The position numbers were made by a program, and so were the translations under genes. A stretch of 64,000 nucleotides of DNA from Hyphomicrobiales bacterium (GTDB taxonomy: Bacteria > Pseudomonadota > Alphaproteobacteria > Rhizobiales > Rhizobiaceae). The notes beneath the pieces were generated by a model, which saw nothing but the letters and a program-made list of their open reading frames with translations, was not told the origin of the DNA and ran no database searches. Below, in pieces: positions 39,809-48,707 of this stretch (its first letter is position 1; every line of letters begins with the position of its first letter). Location: NCBI GenBank assembly GCA_900466605.1, contig UBMU01000011.1, positions 62,001 through 126,000 on the forward strand, given 5' to 3'.

Positions 39809-40657
39809 ATGACGACATCCCTCGCAGCCAAGGAAACCGACGCCGATCGACTGGCAGCGCTTGCCGCCCAGCGCTATCGCGAGGCACAACATCTCGGCGA
39901 AGAGTGGAACGAGACGATTGAAACCCTCCTCTCACACCGTAGCGTACGCAGCTATCTGCCAAAGTCGGTTCCACATGCGGCAGTCGAGCTTGCCGTAGCA
40001 GCTGCCCAGTCGGCACCCAGTTCCTCCAATCTCCAGGCGTGGAGCGTGGTCGCTGTCGAAGACGCAGAGCGTCGAAGCCGATTGAATGCCGTTGCGGGCA
40101 ACCAGCGTCAGATCGCCCAGGCACCGCTCCTCCTGGTTTGGCTCGCCGATCTCGCCCGACCGCGTGCGATCGCCGCAGAAGGTGGCTCAGCGGCAGAGGG
40201 TCTCGACTACGTGGAGAGCTTTCTGCTTGGCGTGATCGACGCAGCCCTCGCAGCGCAAAACGCCGTCGTGGCCCTCGAAGCGCTCGGGCTGGGAACATGC
40301 TACATCGGCGCAATCCGCAACGATCCGGAGACTGTCGCGCGTGAGCTTGCCTTGCCGGAGGGGGTTTTCCCCGTCTTTGGCCTGACCGTCGGCTTTCCCG
40401 ATCCAGCCCAGCCCGCCGCAGTAAAACCACGCCTGCCGCAATCGACAGTCCTGCACCGCGAACAATATGCAAACGGAGCACGCACGCGGGATCTTGCCAC
40501 CTACAACAAGGTGATGAGAAGCTTCCAGGCAGAGCAGGCCATGCCATCAATCGACTGGACCGACCAGGTCCGAAACCGCATCGGCACTGTCGAGGCGTTG
40601 AAGGGCCGGCACGTGCTCGCGGCGGCAGCGCGCAGGCTCGGGTTCAAGCTCCAATAG
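39809..40657 (+). CDS. Nitroreductase family flavoprotein (NfsA/Frp-like)
   Basis: A 282-residue protein preceded by AAAGGAAA. Nitroreductase motifs are HRSVRSYLPKSVP, AAQSAPSSSNLQAWSVVAV, FLLGVIDAALAAQNAVVALEALGLGTCYIGAIRN and VFGLTVGFPDP. NfsA/Frp proteins bind FMN and oxidise NADPH, and some deliver reduced flavin to partner monooxygenases. As the last gene of an operon of oxygenases it is a good candidate for their flavin reductase. Direct nitro reduction remains possible. Confidence 0.87.
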   Translation: MTTSLAAKETDADRLAALAAQRYREAQHLGEEWNETIETLLSHRSVRSYLPKSVPHAAVELAVAAAQSAPSSSNLQAWSVVAVEDAERRSRLNAVAGNQRQIAQAPLLLVWLADLARPRAIAAEGGSAAEGLDYVESFLLGVIDAALAAQNAVVALEALGLGTCYIGAIRNDPETVARELALPEGVFPVFGLTVGFPDPAQPAAVKPRLPQSTVLHREQYANGARTRDLATYNKVMRSFQAEQAMPSIDWTDQVRNRIGTVEALKGRHVLAAAARRLGFKLQ

Positions 40658-40681
40658 AGCAATGGAGATTTCACGACGAAT

Positions 40682-41692
40682 TCACTCGGCGGCAATCATG
40701 TCCGCAGCCGGACGAATGCGACGCGCGATGATCTCGTCCATCGTCTGCAGCGCACGGGCTTCGGCCAACAGCCACTCACGAAACAGATCGACGCGCATGA
40801 GGCGCGCCGTGTGTGCCGTTGTCGCGAAGAAGTAGGAGGAGCTGACGGGCTGGGGCACGCCGAAGGGGCTGACAAGCCTTCCGGCTCGGATCTCGGCTTC
40901 GGCAAGCCTGATCTTGCCGAGCCCCAATCCCTGTCCGGCCAGCGCAGCGTCCAGTACGAGAGAGGACTGGCTGAGCCGGAACCCGCCTTGCGATGGACGG
41001 AACGAAAGTCCGGCGGCGCGCAACCATCCGCTCCAGTCCGGGCAGGATTGATCATGCTCGGCGCCTTCCTCGTGCAGCAAGGGCACGTCTTCGATCGCCT
41101 GTGGTCCATCCCACAGCCCATGGGTATCGGCAAATTCCGGGCTGCAGACCGGCAGTACAGCCTCCGAGAAGAGGTGGTCAACAACGAGCCCCGGATATGG
41201 GCCGCTTCCGTACCGGATGACGCAATCCGCGTCGCCGGCATCGAGGTTTGCCAGCTGCGTTGAAGCATCGACAAGAACCTGCAGTCCCGGAGCCGCCCGC
41301 CGTAGCGCATCGAGGCGCGGGATCAGCCACTTGCTGGCGAACGACGGAGCCACCGAGACGCGGATCGGCTGTTCATGGTCGCTCTGGGCGAACTGGGCCA
41401 TGGCGGCCAGAACCGCGTCAAAGGCGCCCGTCAACCCCGGGACCAACGCCAGCCCGGCTGATGTCAGATGCAGTTGGCCACGGACACGGTCGAAAAGCGG
41501 CCGACCGAGATAATCCTCCAACAGTCGGATCTGTTGTCCGACCGCTGCCGAGGTAACGTGCAGCTCCTCGGCGGCACGAACGAAATTCAGGTGTCGTGCC
41601 GTAGCGACGAAGGCCCGCAGCGACGTCAGCGGTGGCAACCGTGCAAGGGTGGGCTGGATTGCTTTTCTACGGGTGTCGGCAAAAGTGCTCAT
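40682..41692 (-). CDS. LysR family transcriptional regulator (GcvA-like)
   Basis: I choose the ATG at 41692 (336 residues), because upstream codons are not protein-like; no good ribosome site is visible. The HTH (about 20-80) reads LNFVRAAEELHVTSAAVGQQIRLLEDYLG. The effector domain begins IRVSVAPSFASKWLIPRLDAL, as in GcvA-type members. It is divergent from the binding protein at 41992 across 299 bases and is the only regulator inside the sulfur island, so it probably controls it in part. Confidence 0.88.
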   Translation of the reverse strand: MSTFADTRRKAIQPTLARLPPLTSLRAFVATARHLNFVRAAEELHVTSAAVGQQIRLLEDYLGRPLFDRVRGQLHLTSAGLALVPGLTGAFDAVLAAMAQFAQSDHEQPIRVSVAPSFASKWLIPRLDALRRAAPGLQVLVDASTQLANLDAGDADCVIRYGSGPYPGLVVDHLFSEAVLPVCSPEFADTHGLWDGPQAIEDVPLLHEEGAEHDQSCPDWSGWLRAAGLSFRPSQGGFRLSQSSLVLDAALAGQGLGLGKIRLAEAEIRAGRLVSPFGVPQPVSSSYFFATTAHTARLMRVDLFREWLLAEARALQTMDEIIARRIRPAADMIAAE

Positions 41693-41819
41693 GATGTGAT
41701 TGCACCACAAACCTGTACCGGAAGACGAGAACCGGCATTTCTTCGAACCCTGTCGGCAGAACATTTTCTTGCGTTCCCGACATTGATTAGAGATGTAAAA
41801 ACTCACTTTCGCAAATTGT

Positions 41820-41836
41820 CTATATTTTTTGTAGAT
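41820..41836. promoter_or_regulatory. AT-rich dyad in LysR/binding-protein divergent region
   Basis: The stretch CTATATTTTTTGTAGAT contains imperfect dyad arms TCTATA/TGTAGA around a T-run. It is the most AT-rich part of the region and a likely promoter or LysR contact. A matching -35 box could not be fixed. Confidence 0.25.
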
Positions 41837-41991
41837 TACAGAGGTCAGACGCCACCGCCGGATTTGCAGGGACGAAGTTTTCCTTTGCCAATGAAGGAGA
41901 AAAACATTCTTCCGGTTTTCCTTCACCCTACCCAATGATGCCCTGGACGACGCTTCGATGCAGGCGTCCGATCGTAATTCAGGGGGTATCC

Positions 41992-43608
41992 ATGGACATT
42001 CGCAGACGCCAACTCAACAAGCTTCTCGCCCTAACGGGCTTGACCGCGTTCATACCGTTCAATGCGTTCGCCGAGACTGCGGCGCCGATAAAGGGCGGCA
42101 CTTTGAACTTCATTGTCGAGCCGGAACCGCCAACGATCCTGGCATTGGCTCATACGGCCGGCGGCACCCAGAAAGTCAGTCCGAAGATCACCGAAGGCCT
42201 CTTGACCTACGATTTCGATCTGACGCCAAAACCGCAACTAGCCACCGAATGGTCAACAAGCGACGATGGGCTCAGCTACACCTTCAAGCTCCGCCCGAAT
42301 GTGAAGTGGCATGATGGCAAACCCTTCACGTCCGACGATGTTGCTTACTCCATCGAGCTCCTGAAGCAGGTCCACCCACGCGGCCGCGGCACCTTCGCCA
42401 ATGTAACGAAGGTCGAGACCCCCGACCCGTTGACTGCCGTGATCCGGCTTTCCAAGCCGGCGCCGTACCTGCTGAGTGCGCTTTACGCGGCGGAATCGCC
42501 GATCGTGCCCAAGCACGTCTATGATGGCGTCAAGATTGCCGACGTCCCCACCAATCCGAACGGCGGCGCTCCGATCGGCACAGGGCCGTTCATCTTCAAG
42601 GAGTGGGTGCGAGGATCGCATATCATCCTGGAGCGCAATCCGGACTACTGGGACGCTGGCAAACCCTATCTCGACCAGGTCGTCGTCCGTTTCGTGCCTG
42701 ATGGAGCGGCTCGCGCAGCCGGCTTCGAAACCGGTGAATTCGATATCGGCGGTGACAATCCAATCCCGTTGAGCGATCTTGAACGCGTAAAGGCACTACC
42801 GAACATCGGCGTCGATTCACGCGGTTACGAGACCAAGGGCGATCAAACTCAGCTGATCTTCAATCTCGACAACGAATATCTGAAGGATGTCCGTGTTCGC
42901 CGTGCCATCGCCCACGCGATCGACCTCGACGTCATCCTGAACACCGTGTGGTACGGCTACGGCCACGTTTCGCCGAGCCCGATCAGCACCTTCCTTCCGC
43001 GCTATCTGGATACATCGATCAAGCCTTATGCCTTCGATCTGAAGGCGGCCGAACAGTTGCTCGACGAGGCCGGCTACAAGCGCGGAGCAGACGGCGTCCG
43101 CTTCAACCTGCGCCTGACCCACAATTCCTACAATGAAGGCTTCAAGCGGGTCGCCGAATATCTGAAGCAGAATCTGACGCGTATCGGCATCAACGCCACG
43201 ATCGATTCTTACGACTTCTCCACCTACATCAAGAAGGTCTACACCGACCGCGCCTTCGACGTGACGGCGGAATATCTCGGCAACCAGTTCGATCCGACGC
43301 TCGGCGTGCAGCGCATCTACTGGTCGAAGAACTTCAAGCTCGGCCTGCCCTTCTCGAATGCCAGCCACTATAACAACCCGGAGGTGGACAAGCTGCTCGA
43401 AGCCGCATCCGTCGAGATCGACGATGCGAAACGCAAGGAGCAATTCTCCGCCTTCCAGAAGATCATTGCCGATGAAGTGCCCGTGGTGAACCTGATTGCC
43501 CTTGAGAACGTCACCGTTTTCAACAAGCGGGTCAAAAACCACACGATCGGCGCCGAGGGCGTGCAGTCCAACTTCGCGGACGTCTACATCAAGGACGGCG
43601 AAGGCTGA
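41992..43608 (+). CDS. Dpp-type ABC transporter substrate-binding protein (SBP_bac_5)
   Basis: The ATG at 41992 follows AGGGGG and gives 538 residues. The signal has RRRQLNKLLALTGLTAFIPFNAFA. Motifs: EGLLTYDFDLTPKPQLATEW, VKWHDGKPFTSDDVAYSI, ERNPDYWDAGKPYLDQVV and YWSKNFKLGLPFSNASHYNN. It is highly similar to the proteins at 27194 and 52874. It is monocistronic: a strong terminator follows at 43632, and no permease is adjacent. It may feed the importer at 48708-52600. Confidence 0.9.
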   Translation: MDIRRRQLNKLLALTGLTAFIPFNAFAETAAPIKGGTLNFIVEPEPPTILALAHTAGGTQKVSPKITEGLLTYDFDLTPKPQLATEWSTSDDGLSYTFKLRPNVKWHDGKPFTSDDVAYSIELLKQVHPRGRGTFANVTKVETPDPLTAVIRLSKPAPYLLSALYAAESPIVPKHVYDGVKIADVPTNPNGGAPIGTGPFIFKEWVRGSHIILERNPDYWDAGKPYLDQVVVRFVPDGAARAAGFETGEFDIGGDNPIPLSDLERVKALPNIGVDSRGYETKGDQTQLIFNLDNEYLKDVRVRRAIAHAIDLDVILNTVWYGYGHVSPSPISTFLPRYLDTSIKPYAFDLKAAEQLLDEAGYKRGADGVRFNLRLTHNSYNEGFKRVAEYLKQNLTRIGINATIDSYDFSTYIKKVYTDRAFDVTAEYLGNQFDPTLGVQRIYWSKNFKLGLPFSNASHYNNPEVDKLLEAASVEIDDAKRKEQFSAFQKIIADEVPVVNLIALENVTVFNKRVKNHTIGAEGVQSNFADVYIKDGEG

Positions 43609-43631
43609 GGTGCGGCGGCAGGACTAGCACA

Positions 43632-43670
43632 AGAAAGGGGCGCATCACCGATGCGCCCCTTTCTGCTTTT
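43632..43670. terminator. Strong rho-independent terminator
   Basis: AGAAAGGGGCGCATC pairs with GATGCGCCCCTTTCT around an ACC loop, a 15-bp stem ending in TGCTTTT. It ends the binding-protein gene and, read on the other strand, the FAD protein gene that converges on it. Confidence 0.9.
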
Positions 43671-43680
43671 GGAGATGCGA

Positions 43681-45096
43681 TCAGGCGACGCGGACCGGCG
43701 TGAATTTCGCGAGGATCCTATCGGCGAGCGCGATCGCTTGGGCGCGCTGCTCGGTGATTGAACTTGACTCCCATGCAACGCCACGCAGCGGATGTCCGAC
43801 AGCGCTCAGATTGCGATGAACACGGCCCTCCTCATTGATAAGGTCGCCCTCAGGCGTCGCATCGATGCCATAGCCGGTGCTATGCGGGCGGACCTCGCCG
43901 CTCGCGAGCAGGCTTTTGACGAAGGGATCGGCGATCTGCCGCCAGTCGTGCAACTGATGGCCGCGACAATCGATAACGCCATCGAACGGTGCCGTCTCGA
44001 CACGGGTTGTGGTCCTCAGCTTGACAACGATGTGGCTTTCCTCGACGGCGAGGCTGAGGATGCGAGCCCGGCCGTATTCAAGCCGACCTTGTGAAGTAGC
44101 AGTCGCTACCGCCTCGTGGCTTTCCGGCGCCGCGCGGTGCGCGGTAACGTCCCAGAAGGCACGCAGATGCCTGACAAACCGCAGCCTCTCGCCATCATTC
44201 GCCCCCTTCCACAGCGGCAGAATGTAAGGGCGGATCGCCAGCGGCAGACCCTGCCAGTCCGCGCCGGCAGCCGAAATTGCACGCCGTTCCGCCTTCACGC
44301 GCGCCAACAGATCTCGTGCGGTTGCGGGCAAGGGGCCCTCGGCCAGAAAGTCGCGCGCTGCATCGACAGTTCGCCGGCCCTCAACGAACTGACCTCGACG
44401 CGATATCACGCGGTAGCGGCCGCGATAGCCCCTTGCCTCCATGCTGGCGACGGCATCAACCATCGACAGGCTGGAACCGATCAGCAGAATTTCATCGCAG
44501 TCAACCAGGCGGTCGAGCGCCCGTGCATCCCACGGATTGGCAGCAAAGCGCGAGTGACCGGCAAGATGGGCCTCGCTAGAGGATAGTCGGGGCTGGAAAA
44601 CGCCAAGTGCCAGGACCGCTTCGTCCGCTTCGATGGCGGTACCGCCAGCGGTCGTGATACGGATCCGGTTCGGTGCGGCCACCAGCGCGGCGGCCGACGA
44701 CCGGATGTGTCGCAGCGTCGAGCCGAGCCGCGCATTGGCCACCGCACGAGCGAGCTCGTCGCGAACATACGTTCCGTAAAGATAGCGCGGCGGACTGCTT
44801 GAGCCCACCTCAGCGGGGGGCGTCCAGCCATTGGCCGGACCGTTCTCGACAAGCCAGCGCGGGAGATGGCCAGGGTCTTCAGGATACAGAGAGAAAATCT
44901 CCGCCGGACCGTTGACGAGATGGACGGGCTCCGTCGTGCTGTAGGCGACACCTCGGCCGAGCTCCTCCCGCCGCTCGATGATGGTGATCGCGAGAGGCAC
45001 TTCGGCTCGGTCCAATAGCTTGAGCGCGGTCAGCGCGCCGGCAAAGCCGCCCCCAACGATGGCAACGGAGTGATGCGGAATACGATCGATGCGCAA
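43681..45096 (-). CDS. FAD/NAD(P)-binding oxidoreductase (COG4529-like)
   Basis: The start is TTG at 45096 with AAAGGAGG upstream, giving 471 residues. The FAD Rossmann motif is VAIVGGGFAGALTALKL (about 11-27), followed by RGVAYSTTEPVHLVNGPAEIF, typical of COG4529 proteins. A second nucleotide motif is LLIGSSLSMVDAV. The C-terminus contains SAVGHPLRGVAWESSSITEQRAQA. Members often sit beside sulfur or nitrogen scavenging genes. The reaction is unknown; a reductase or N/S-hydroxylase is possible. It is last in a leftward operon with the amidohydrolase. Confidence 0.8.
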   Translation of the reverse strand: MRIDRIPHHSVAIVGGGFAGALTALKLLDRAEVPLAITIIERREELGRGVAYSTTEPVHLVNGPAEIFSLYPEDPGHLPRWLVENGPANGWTPPAEVGSSSPPRYLYGTYVRDELARAVANARLGSTLRHIRSSAAALVAAPNRIRITTAGGTAIEADEAVLALGVFQPRLSSSEAHLAGHSRFAANPWDARALDRLVDCDEILLIGSSLSMVDAVASMEARGYRGRYRVISRRGQFVEGRRTVDAARDFLAEGPLPATARDLLARVKAERRAISAAGADWQGLPLAIRPYILPLWKGANDGERLRFVRHLRAFWDVTAHRAAPESHEAVATATSQGRLEYGRARILSLAVEESHIVVKLRTTTRVETAPFDGVIDCRGHQLHDWRQIADPFVKSLLASGEVRPHSTGYGIDATPEGDLINEEGRVHRNLSAVGHPLRGVAWESSSITEQRAQAIALADRILAKFTPVRVA

Positions 45097-45108
45097 TGAA
45101 CCTCCTTT

Positions 45109-45126
45109 CCCATCGGTATCGATGGG
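45109..45126 (-). promoter_or_regulatory. Small hairpin before the FAD-protein ribosome site
   Basis: CCCATCG-GTAT-CGATGGG forms a 7-bp stem in the gap between the amidohydrolase and the TTG-started FAD protein, directly before AAAGGAGG. It might tune translation of the last gene; inference from position only. Confidence 0.3.
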
Positions 45127-45166
45127 GCGTGATATGTCGGGATTTGCAAACCGGGCAGGCGCGCGC

Positions 45167-46129
45167 CTACGCGGTCAGCCTGTCGCGCCCGCGACGGTTG
45201 CCTTCCAGCAGAGCAAGAGCATTTCGTCCGGCGATCAGCTCCGCTTCATGCTCGCTCAGTCCTGCCGCCTCGAAGGCCGCTGCAAGTCCGCCCTGCGTCG
45301 GATCATGTCCGAGGATTGGCCAGTCGCTGCCGGTGAGTACATGGTCGGCGCCGACGAGACTGGTCACGAACCGGATGAAACGAGCTTCTGACGGCATGAT
45401 GTCGATGTAGAGGTGACGCCGCTTTCCGGCTGGCGCATCGGCGAAAATAGACGGCAGTTCGCCGAAGGGACCAGTCAGGGCAAGCGCCGAAATGCCGAGC
45501 GCGGTCATGACAACCCGCAGTTCCGGCAACTCCTCGAATACGCCTGATGTCACCAACGAGATGGCAGCGGCGGCGTTGATTGTGCCACGGCTCAAGCGAG
45601 TCCCGAGCCGGCCAAGGCCGGACAGCTGGGTCGAGAGAGGCTCGGGATTAACAGGATGCAGGAAGACAGGGACGCCGAGTTCGGCCGCGACCCTAAGCAC
45701 GGGCCTAGCCTCTGGCGCGTCGATCAACTTGTCACCCTTTGCGCTGTCGAGAAACAAGCCGGACAGGTTGCGCTCAAGGATCGCACGCCGGGCTTCGGCG
45801 GCCGCCGCCTCACCGCCGAACGCGTCCACCGTTGCCAACGCAAAGAGCCGATCCGGATGACGCGCAACCGTCGCCGCGAGATCGTCGTTCAGCCTGCGGC
45901 TGACGGCACCAAGGTCGGCGTCGGGGGCTGCCACCATGGAAAGCGCCACGCCGATCACGCGGCGCGCGATACCCGCCGTGTCGCTATCGGCGATCAGCGC
46001 ATCGATATCCGAGATCTTTGTGCCGATCCGCGCCCACAGCGGATCGAGCGGGCGATCCGTCGCGCGGTAGACCTCCCAGCCCTGCGGCAGGAAATGCGTA
46101 TGGAAATCGATGATGTTGAGCTTGTCCAT
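45167..46129 (-). CDS. Amidohydrolase (ACMSD-like, amidohydro_2 family)
   Basis: The ATG at 46129 has GGAG upstream and gives 320 residues. The metal site is visible: HxH in DFHTHFLP (H10, H12), His in VPVFLHPVNP and Asp in TGSDWPILGHDP. This is the amidohydrolase_2 TIM barrel, which includes decarboxylases and hydrolases of carboxylic acids and lactones. In this cluster it may process the carbon skeleton left after desulfurisation; the substrate is unknown. The ribosome site overlaps the end of the 52-codon frame upstream. Confidence 0.85.
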   Translation of the reverse strand: MDKLNIIDFHTHFLPQGWEVYRATDRPLDPLWARIGTKISDIDALIADSDTAGIARRVIGVALSMVAAPDADLGAVSRRLNDDLAATVARHPDRLFALATVDAFGGEAAAAEARRAILERNLSGLFLDSAKGDKLIDAPEARPVLRVAAELGVPVFLHPVNPEPLSTQLSGLGRLGTRLSRGTINAAAAISLVTSGVFEELPELRVVMTALGISALALTGPFGELPSIFADAPAGKRRHLYIDIMPSEARFIRFVTSLVGADHVLTGSDWPILGHDPTQGGLAAAFEAAGLSEHEAELIAGRNALALLEGNRRGRDRLTA

Positions 46130-46131
46130 TG

Positions 46132-46290
46132 TTACTCCGCAGCGTCTGTGCGCGACGCGCACGCAGCAACCCCGGCTTTGCCGAGGCCTGTGCCATTGCC
46201 GTGCTGGCAGGTCGGGTAGCGGCAGCGCATGGGTAACGCGATTGCTCGCGGCTCACGGTTCGATACGTGGCCGATGAATTTCGATTTCAT
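46132..46290 (-). CDS. Unannotated 52-codon ORF, possible small protein or leader peptide
   Basis: It runs from an ATG at 46290 (GGGAAAG 8 bases upstream) to a TAA at 46132 in the 188-base gap between the SfnB-like gene and the amidohydrolase. The product is basic at the start and contains MRCRYPTCQHGNGTGLGKAG in the middle, with three Cys in the peptide (CRYPTC plus AACAS). The stop lies 2 bases before the amidohydrolase ATG, and the last sense codons form that gene's ribosome site, so translation would be coupled. I recognise no family. A Cys-sensing leader is possible but unproven. Confidence 0.45.
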   Translation of the reverse strand: MKSKFIGHVSNREPRAIALPMRCRYPTCQHGNGTGLGKAGVAACASRTDAAE

Positions 46291-46317
46291 GAGATGGTCT
46301 TTCCCTACGCGGCAGTC

Positions 46318-47565
46318 TCAAAAGACCTTGCCTTCTTCCAAATGCGTCGTGGTTCCGTTGATGTAGAAGTCGCCGACCACCCTCGCCTTGTGCAGCAGCG
46401 GATTGTGATTGAGCACAGTGCGGATGTTGCGCCAGTGTCGATCAAGATTGAGATGGCGCGACGTCGCGGAGCCGCCGCCGAGTTCGAAGACGTTGGTTGC
46501 GGCCGCCAGTGCGATCTGCGAAGCGACGATCTGTGTACGCGCCGTCGTCAGCGCGCTCTCGATCAGCGCGGCTTCGAGCTTTTGTGGATCACCGATACCG
46601 AACGCCGCCGCCGTCCTGTCCAGCGCACGCGCGCTTTCGCGGATCAGCGTGTCCACGGCAAAAGAGCCGGCAGCAACCTCGCCAAGAATCTTCTGCACGA
46701 AAGGATCCGCACTGGCGGTTTCGGCCGCGCTATGGGCCGCCGACCGTGCCTGTCGGCGCACATATTCGGTGCCTTCCGCGAACGCACCGCGCACCGCGCC
46801 CGCCATCGACGCTGCAAGGTGGAGCTGTCGCAAGGTCGAGGTGTGGCGGCCAACGAGCGTGTTGAGGCCGCGCGTGGAGATTTCATGCGGCAGCACCTCG
46901 ACGTCTTCGAGCAGTACGCCGCCGCTCGCGGTCAGCCGCTGGCCCATGCCATCCCAGTCGTCGAGAATGCTGATGCCGGGACGCTCGACCGGAAGCAAAA
47001 CGCTCACGAACTCGCCTTCGTCGTTCTTCGCACTGAATGAAGCGAAGTCCGAAAAGGCCGTGCCCGTTGCGTACCATTTGCGCCCGTTGAGACGATAGCT
47101 ATCCCCTGATCTCGTCAAGCGTGTCGTCACCTCGCCCGGCCGCTTGGTGCCCTGCTCCGTGTGCGCCCCACCGAAAAGCTTGCCCGAGAGAACGCGGCTG
47201 AGCTGTGTGCGGTCGATAGCAGTATTTGGGCTGAGGATGAGGCTCTCGGTGAAATTGAAATGGCTGCGCAGTGCGTGTGCGACATTCGAATCCGCCGCGC
47301 CAATCGCCATGATCGTTTCGATGTAATCGGCAACGGATCCACCCGGACCGCCGAGCGCCACGGGAATACGCAGCGCGCCCAGCCCCGCCTCCTTGAACAG
47401 TCGGAAGGCCTCGAATGGAAGCTCCCTTTCCAGATCGCGTCTTGCCGCCTCTTTCGCGATTTCGGCCGTCAGATCAGGAATTTTTGCCAATAGCGTCGAG
47501 AGATCGTTCACCGCCTCCGCAGGCGTCGGAGTGGCAGACAGTGCTGAAGGAGCGGTATTCGGCAT
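46318..47565 (-). CDS. SfnB/DszC-type flavin-dependent oxidoreductase
   Basis: A 415-residue acyl-CoA-dehydrogenase-fold protein. Segments include RDLERELPFEAFRLFKEAGLGALRIP, KWYATGTAFSDFASFSA, DDWDGMGQRLTASGGVLLEDVEV and the C-terminal DRHWRNIRTVLNHNP. It is more like the protein at 24741 than those at 34329 and 37243. It begins an operon with the small ORF, amidohydrolase and FAD protein; GAGAAGG lies 7 bases before the ATG. No luciferase-like partner is adjacent, unlike the other members. Confidence 0.87.
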   Translation of the reverse strand: MPNTAPSALSATPTPAEAVNDLSTLLAKIPDLTAEIAKEAARRDLERELPFEAFRLFKEAGLGALRIPVALGGPGGSVADYIETIMAIGAADSNVAHALRSHFNFTESLILSPNTAIDRTQLSRVLSGKLFGGAHTEQGTKRPGEVTTRLTRSGDSYRLNGRKWYATGTAFSDFASFSAKNDEGEFVSVLLPVERPGISILDDWDGMGQRLTASGGVLLEDVEVLPHEISTRGLNTLVGRHTSTLRQLHLAASMAGAVRGAFAEGTEYVRRQARSAAHSAAETASADPFVQKILGEVAAGSFAVDTLIRESARALDRTAAAFGIGDPQKLEAALIESALTTARTQIVASQIALAAATNVFELGGGSATSRHLNLDRHWRNIRTVLNHNPLLHKARVVGDFYINGTTTHLEEGKVF

Positions 47566-47584
47566 GCGGGAACCTTCTCGGCCG

Positions 47585-47624
47585 GGAAAAAGAAAAGAAG
47601 GGACCCGCCGGCAAGGCGGATCCC
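47585..47624 (-). terminator. Rho-independent terminator of the aldo/keto reductase operon
   Basis: On the minus strand GGGATCCGCC-TTGCC-GGCGGGTCCC forms a 10-bp stem with one G-U pair, followed by TTCTTTTCTTTTT. It lies just after the aldo/keto reductase stop and before the SfnB-like gene. Confidence 0.85.
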
Positions 47625-47635
47625 TGATGTCATGA

Positions 47636-48694
47636 TCAGGCGACGGCGCGCGTCAGCGGCACGACATTATCGGCACCGCCGGCGGCGCTGCGCGGCACGC
47701 GGCCTTCGACCGGATGGCTCGGATCGTTGAAGCCTGGTGTCGACGGATGACCGGTCGTGACCAGCCTATCGACCAGCGCCTCGTCCTCGGCATCGAGCTT
47801 GACGTCGAGCGCGCGGATGTAGCTGTCCCAATGCTCTTCGGTGCGCGGACCGGTGATCGCGGCCGAGATCAGCTGGTTGTTCAGCACCCAGGCGAGTGCG
47901 AACTCGGTCGGCGATATACCCTTGCGGGTCGCATGCGCGGCGATCTCGGTGGCGATCGCAATCGATTCAGGACGCCATTCGGTCTCGAGGATGCGCTTGT
48001 CGCCGCGACCGGCGCGGGTGTCGGCAGCGGGCTCCTTGCCCGGCTCGTACTTGCCCGTCAGAACGCCACGGGCGAGCGGCGAGTAGGAAACGACACCCAG
48101 ACCGTAGTGATGAGCGGCCGGCAGCTGCTCGGCTTCGGCGGTGCGGTTGACGATGTTGTAGAGCGGCTGGCTTGCGACCGGACGATCGATACCGAGTTCA
48201 TCGGCGAGCTGCGCGACTTCAGCGATCCGCCAGCCGCGGAAGTTCGAGACGCCGAAGTAACGGAGCTTGCCGGCGCGGATCAGGTCGGCGATCGCACGGA
48301 TCGGCTCTTCCAGCGGCGCGTCGAAGACGGCGCGGTGGAAATAGAGGATGTCGATATAATCGGTGTTGAGACGGCGCAGCGAATTCTCGACGGTCTCGAT
48401 CACCCACTTGCGGGAATGGCCGCCGAGGTTGGGGCCCTTCTTGTGCGAGTTGACGAACTTCGTCGCCAGAACCCAGTGATCGCGATGCGCCTTGATCCCC
48501 TTGCCGACAACCTCTTCCGATTTGCCGTCGTGGTAGACGTCGGCCGTATCGATGAAGTTGATCCCTTGCTCGCGGGCCTTGTCAATGATGCGGAACGCGA
48601 CGTCATCTGGCGTCGGTCCACCGAACATCATCGTTCCCAGGCTGAGCGGTGACACCTTGAGCGCGCTGCGCCCGAGATAGCGATAATCGACCAT
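47636..48694 (-). CDS. Aldo/keto reductase (YghZ/Kv-beta-like)
   Basis: The ATG at 48694 has AAGGAGAA upstream and gives 352 residues. The tetrad is visible: Asp/Tyr in NFIDTADVYHDG, Lys in LATKFVNS, His in ILYFHRAV. It opens with VDYRYLGRSALKVSPLSLGTMMFGG, typical of the AKR12/YghZ-like group, which reduces aldehydes and ketones with NADPH. It follows the peptide-type ATPase gene by 13 bases and is the last gene before a terminator, so it belongs to the importer operon and may reduce an aldehyde product. Confidence 0.9.
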   Translation of the reverse strand: MVDYRYLGRSALKVSPLSLGTMMFGGPTPDDVAFRIIDKAREQGINFIDTADVYHDGKSEEVVGKGIKAHRDHWVLATKFVNSHKKGPNLGGHSRKWVIETVENSLRRLNTDYIDILYFHRAVFDAPLEEPIRAIADLIRAGKLRYFGVSNFRGWRIAEVAQLADELGIDRPVASQPLYNIVNRTAEAEQLPAAHHYGLGVVSYSPLARGVLTGKYEPGKEPAADTRAGRGDKRILETEWRPESIAIATEIAAHATRKGISPTEFALAWVLNNQLISAAITGPRTEEHWDSYIRALDVKLDAEDEALVDRLVTTGHPSTPGFNDPSHPVEGRVPRSAAGGADNVVPLTRAVA

Positions 48695-48707
48695 TGTATT
48701 CTCCTTC

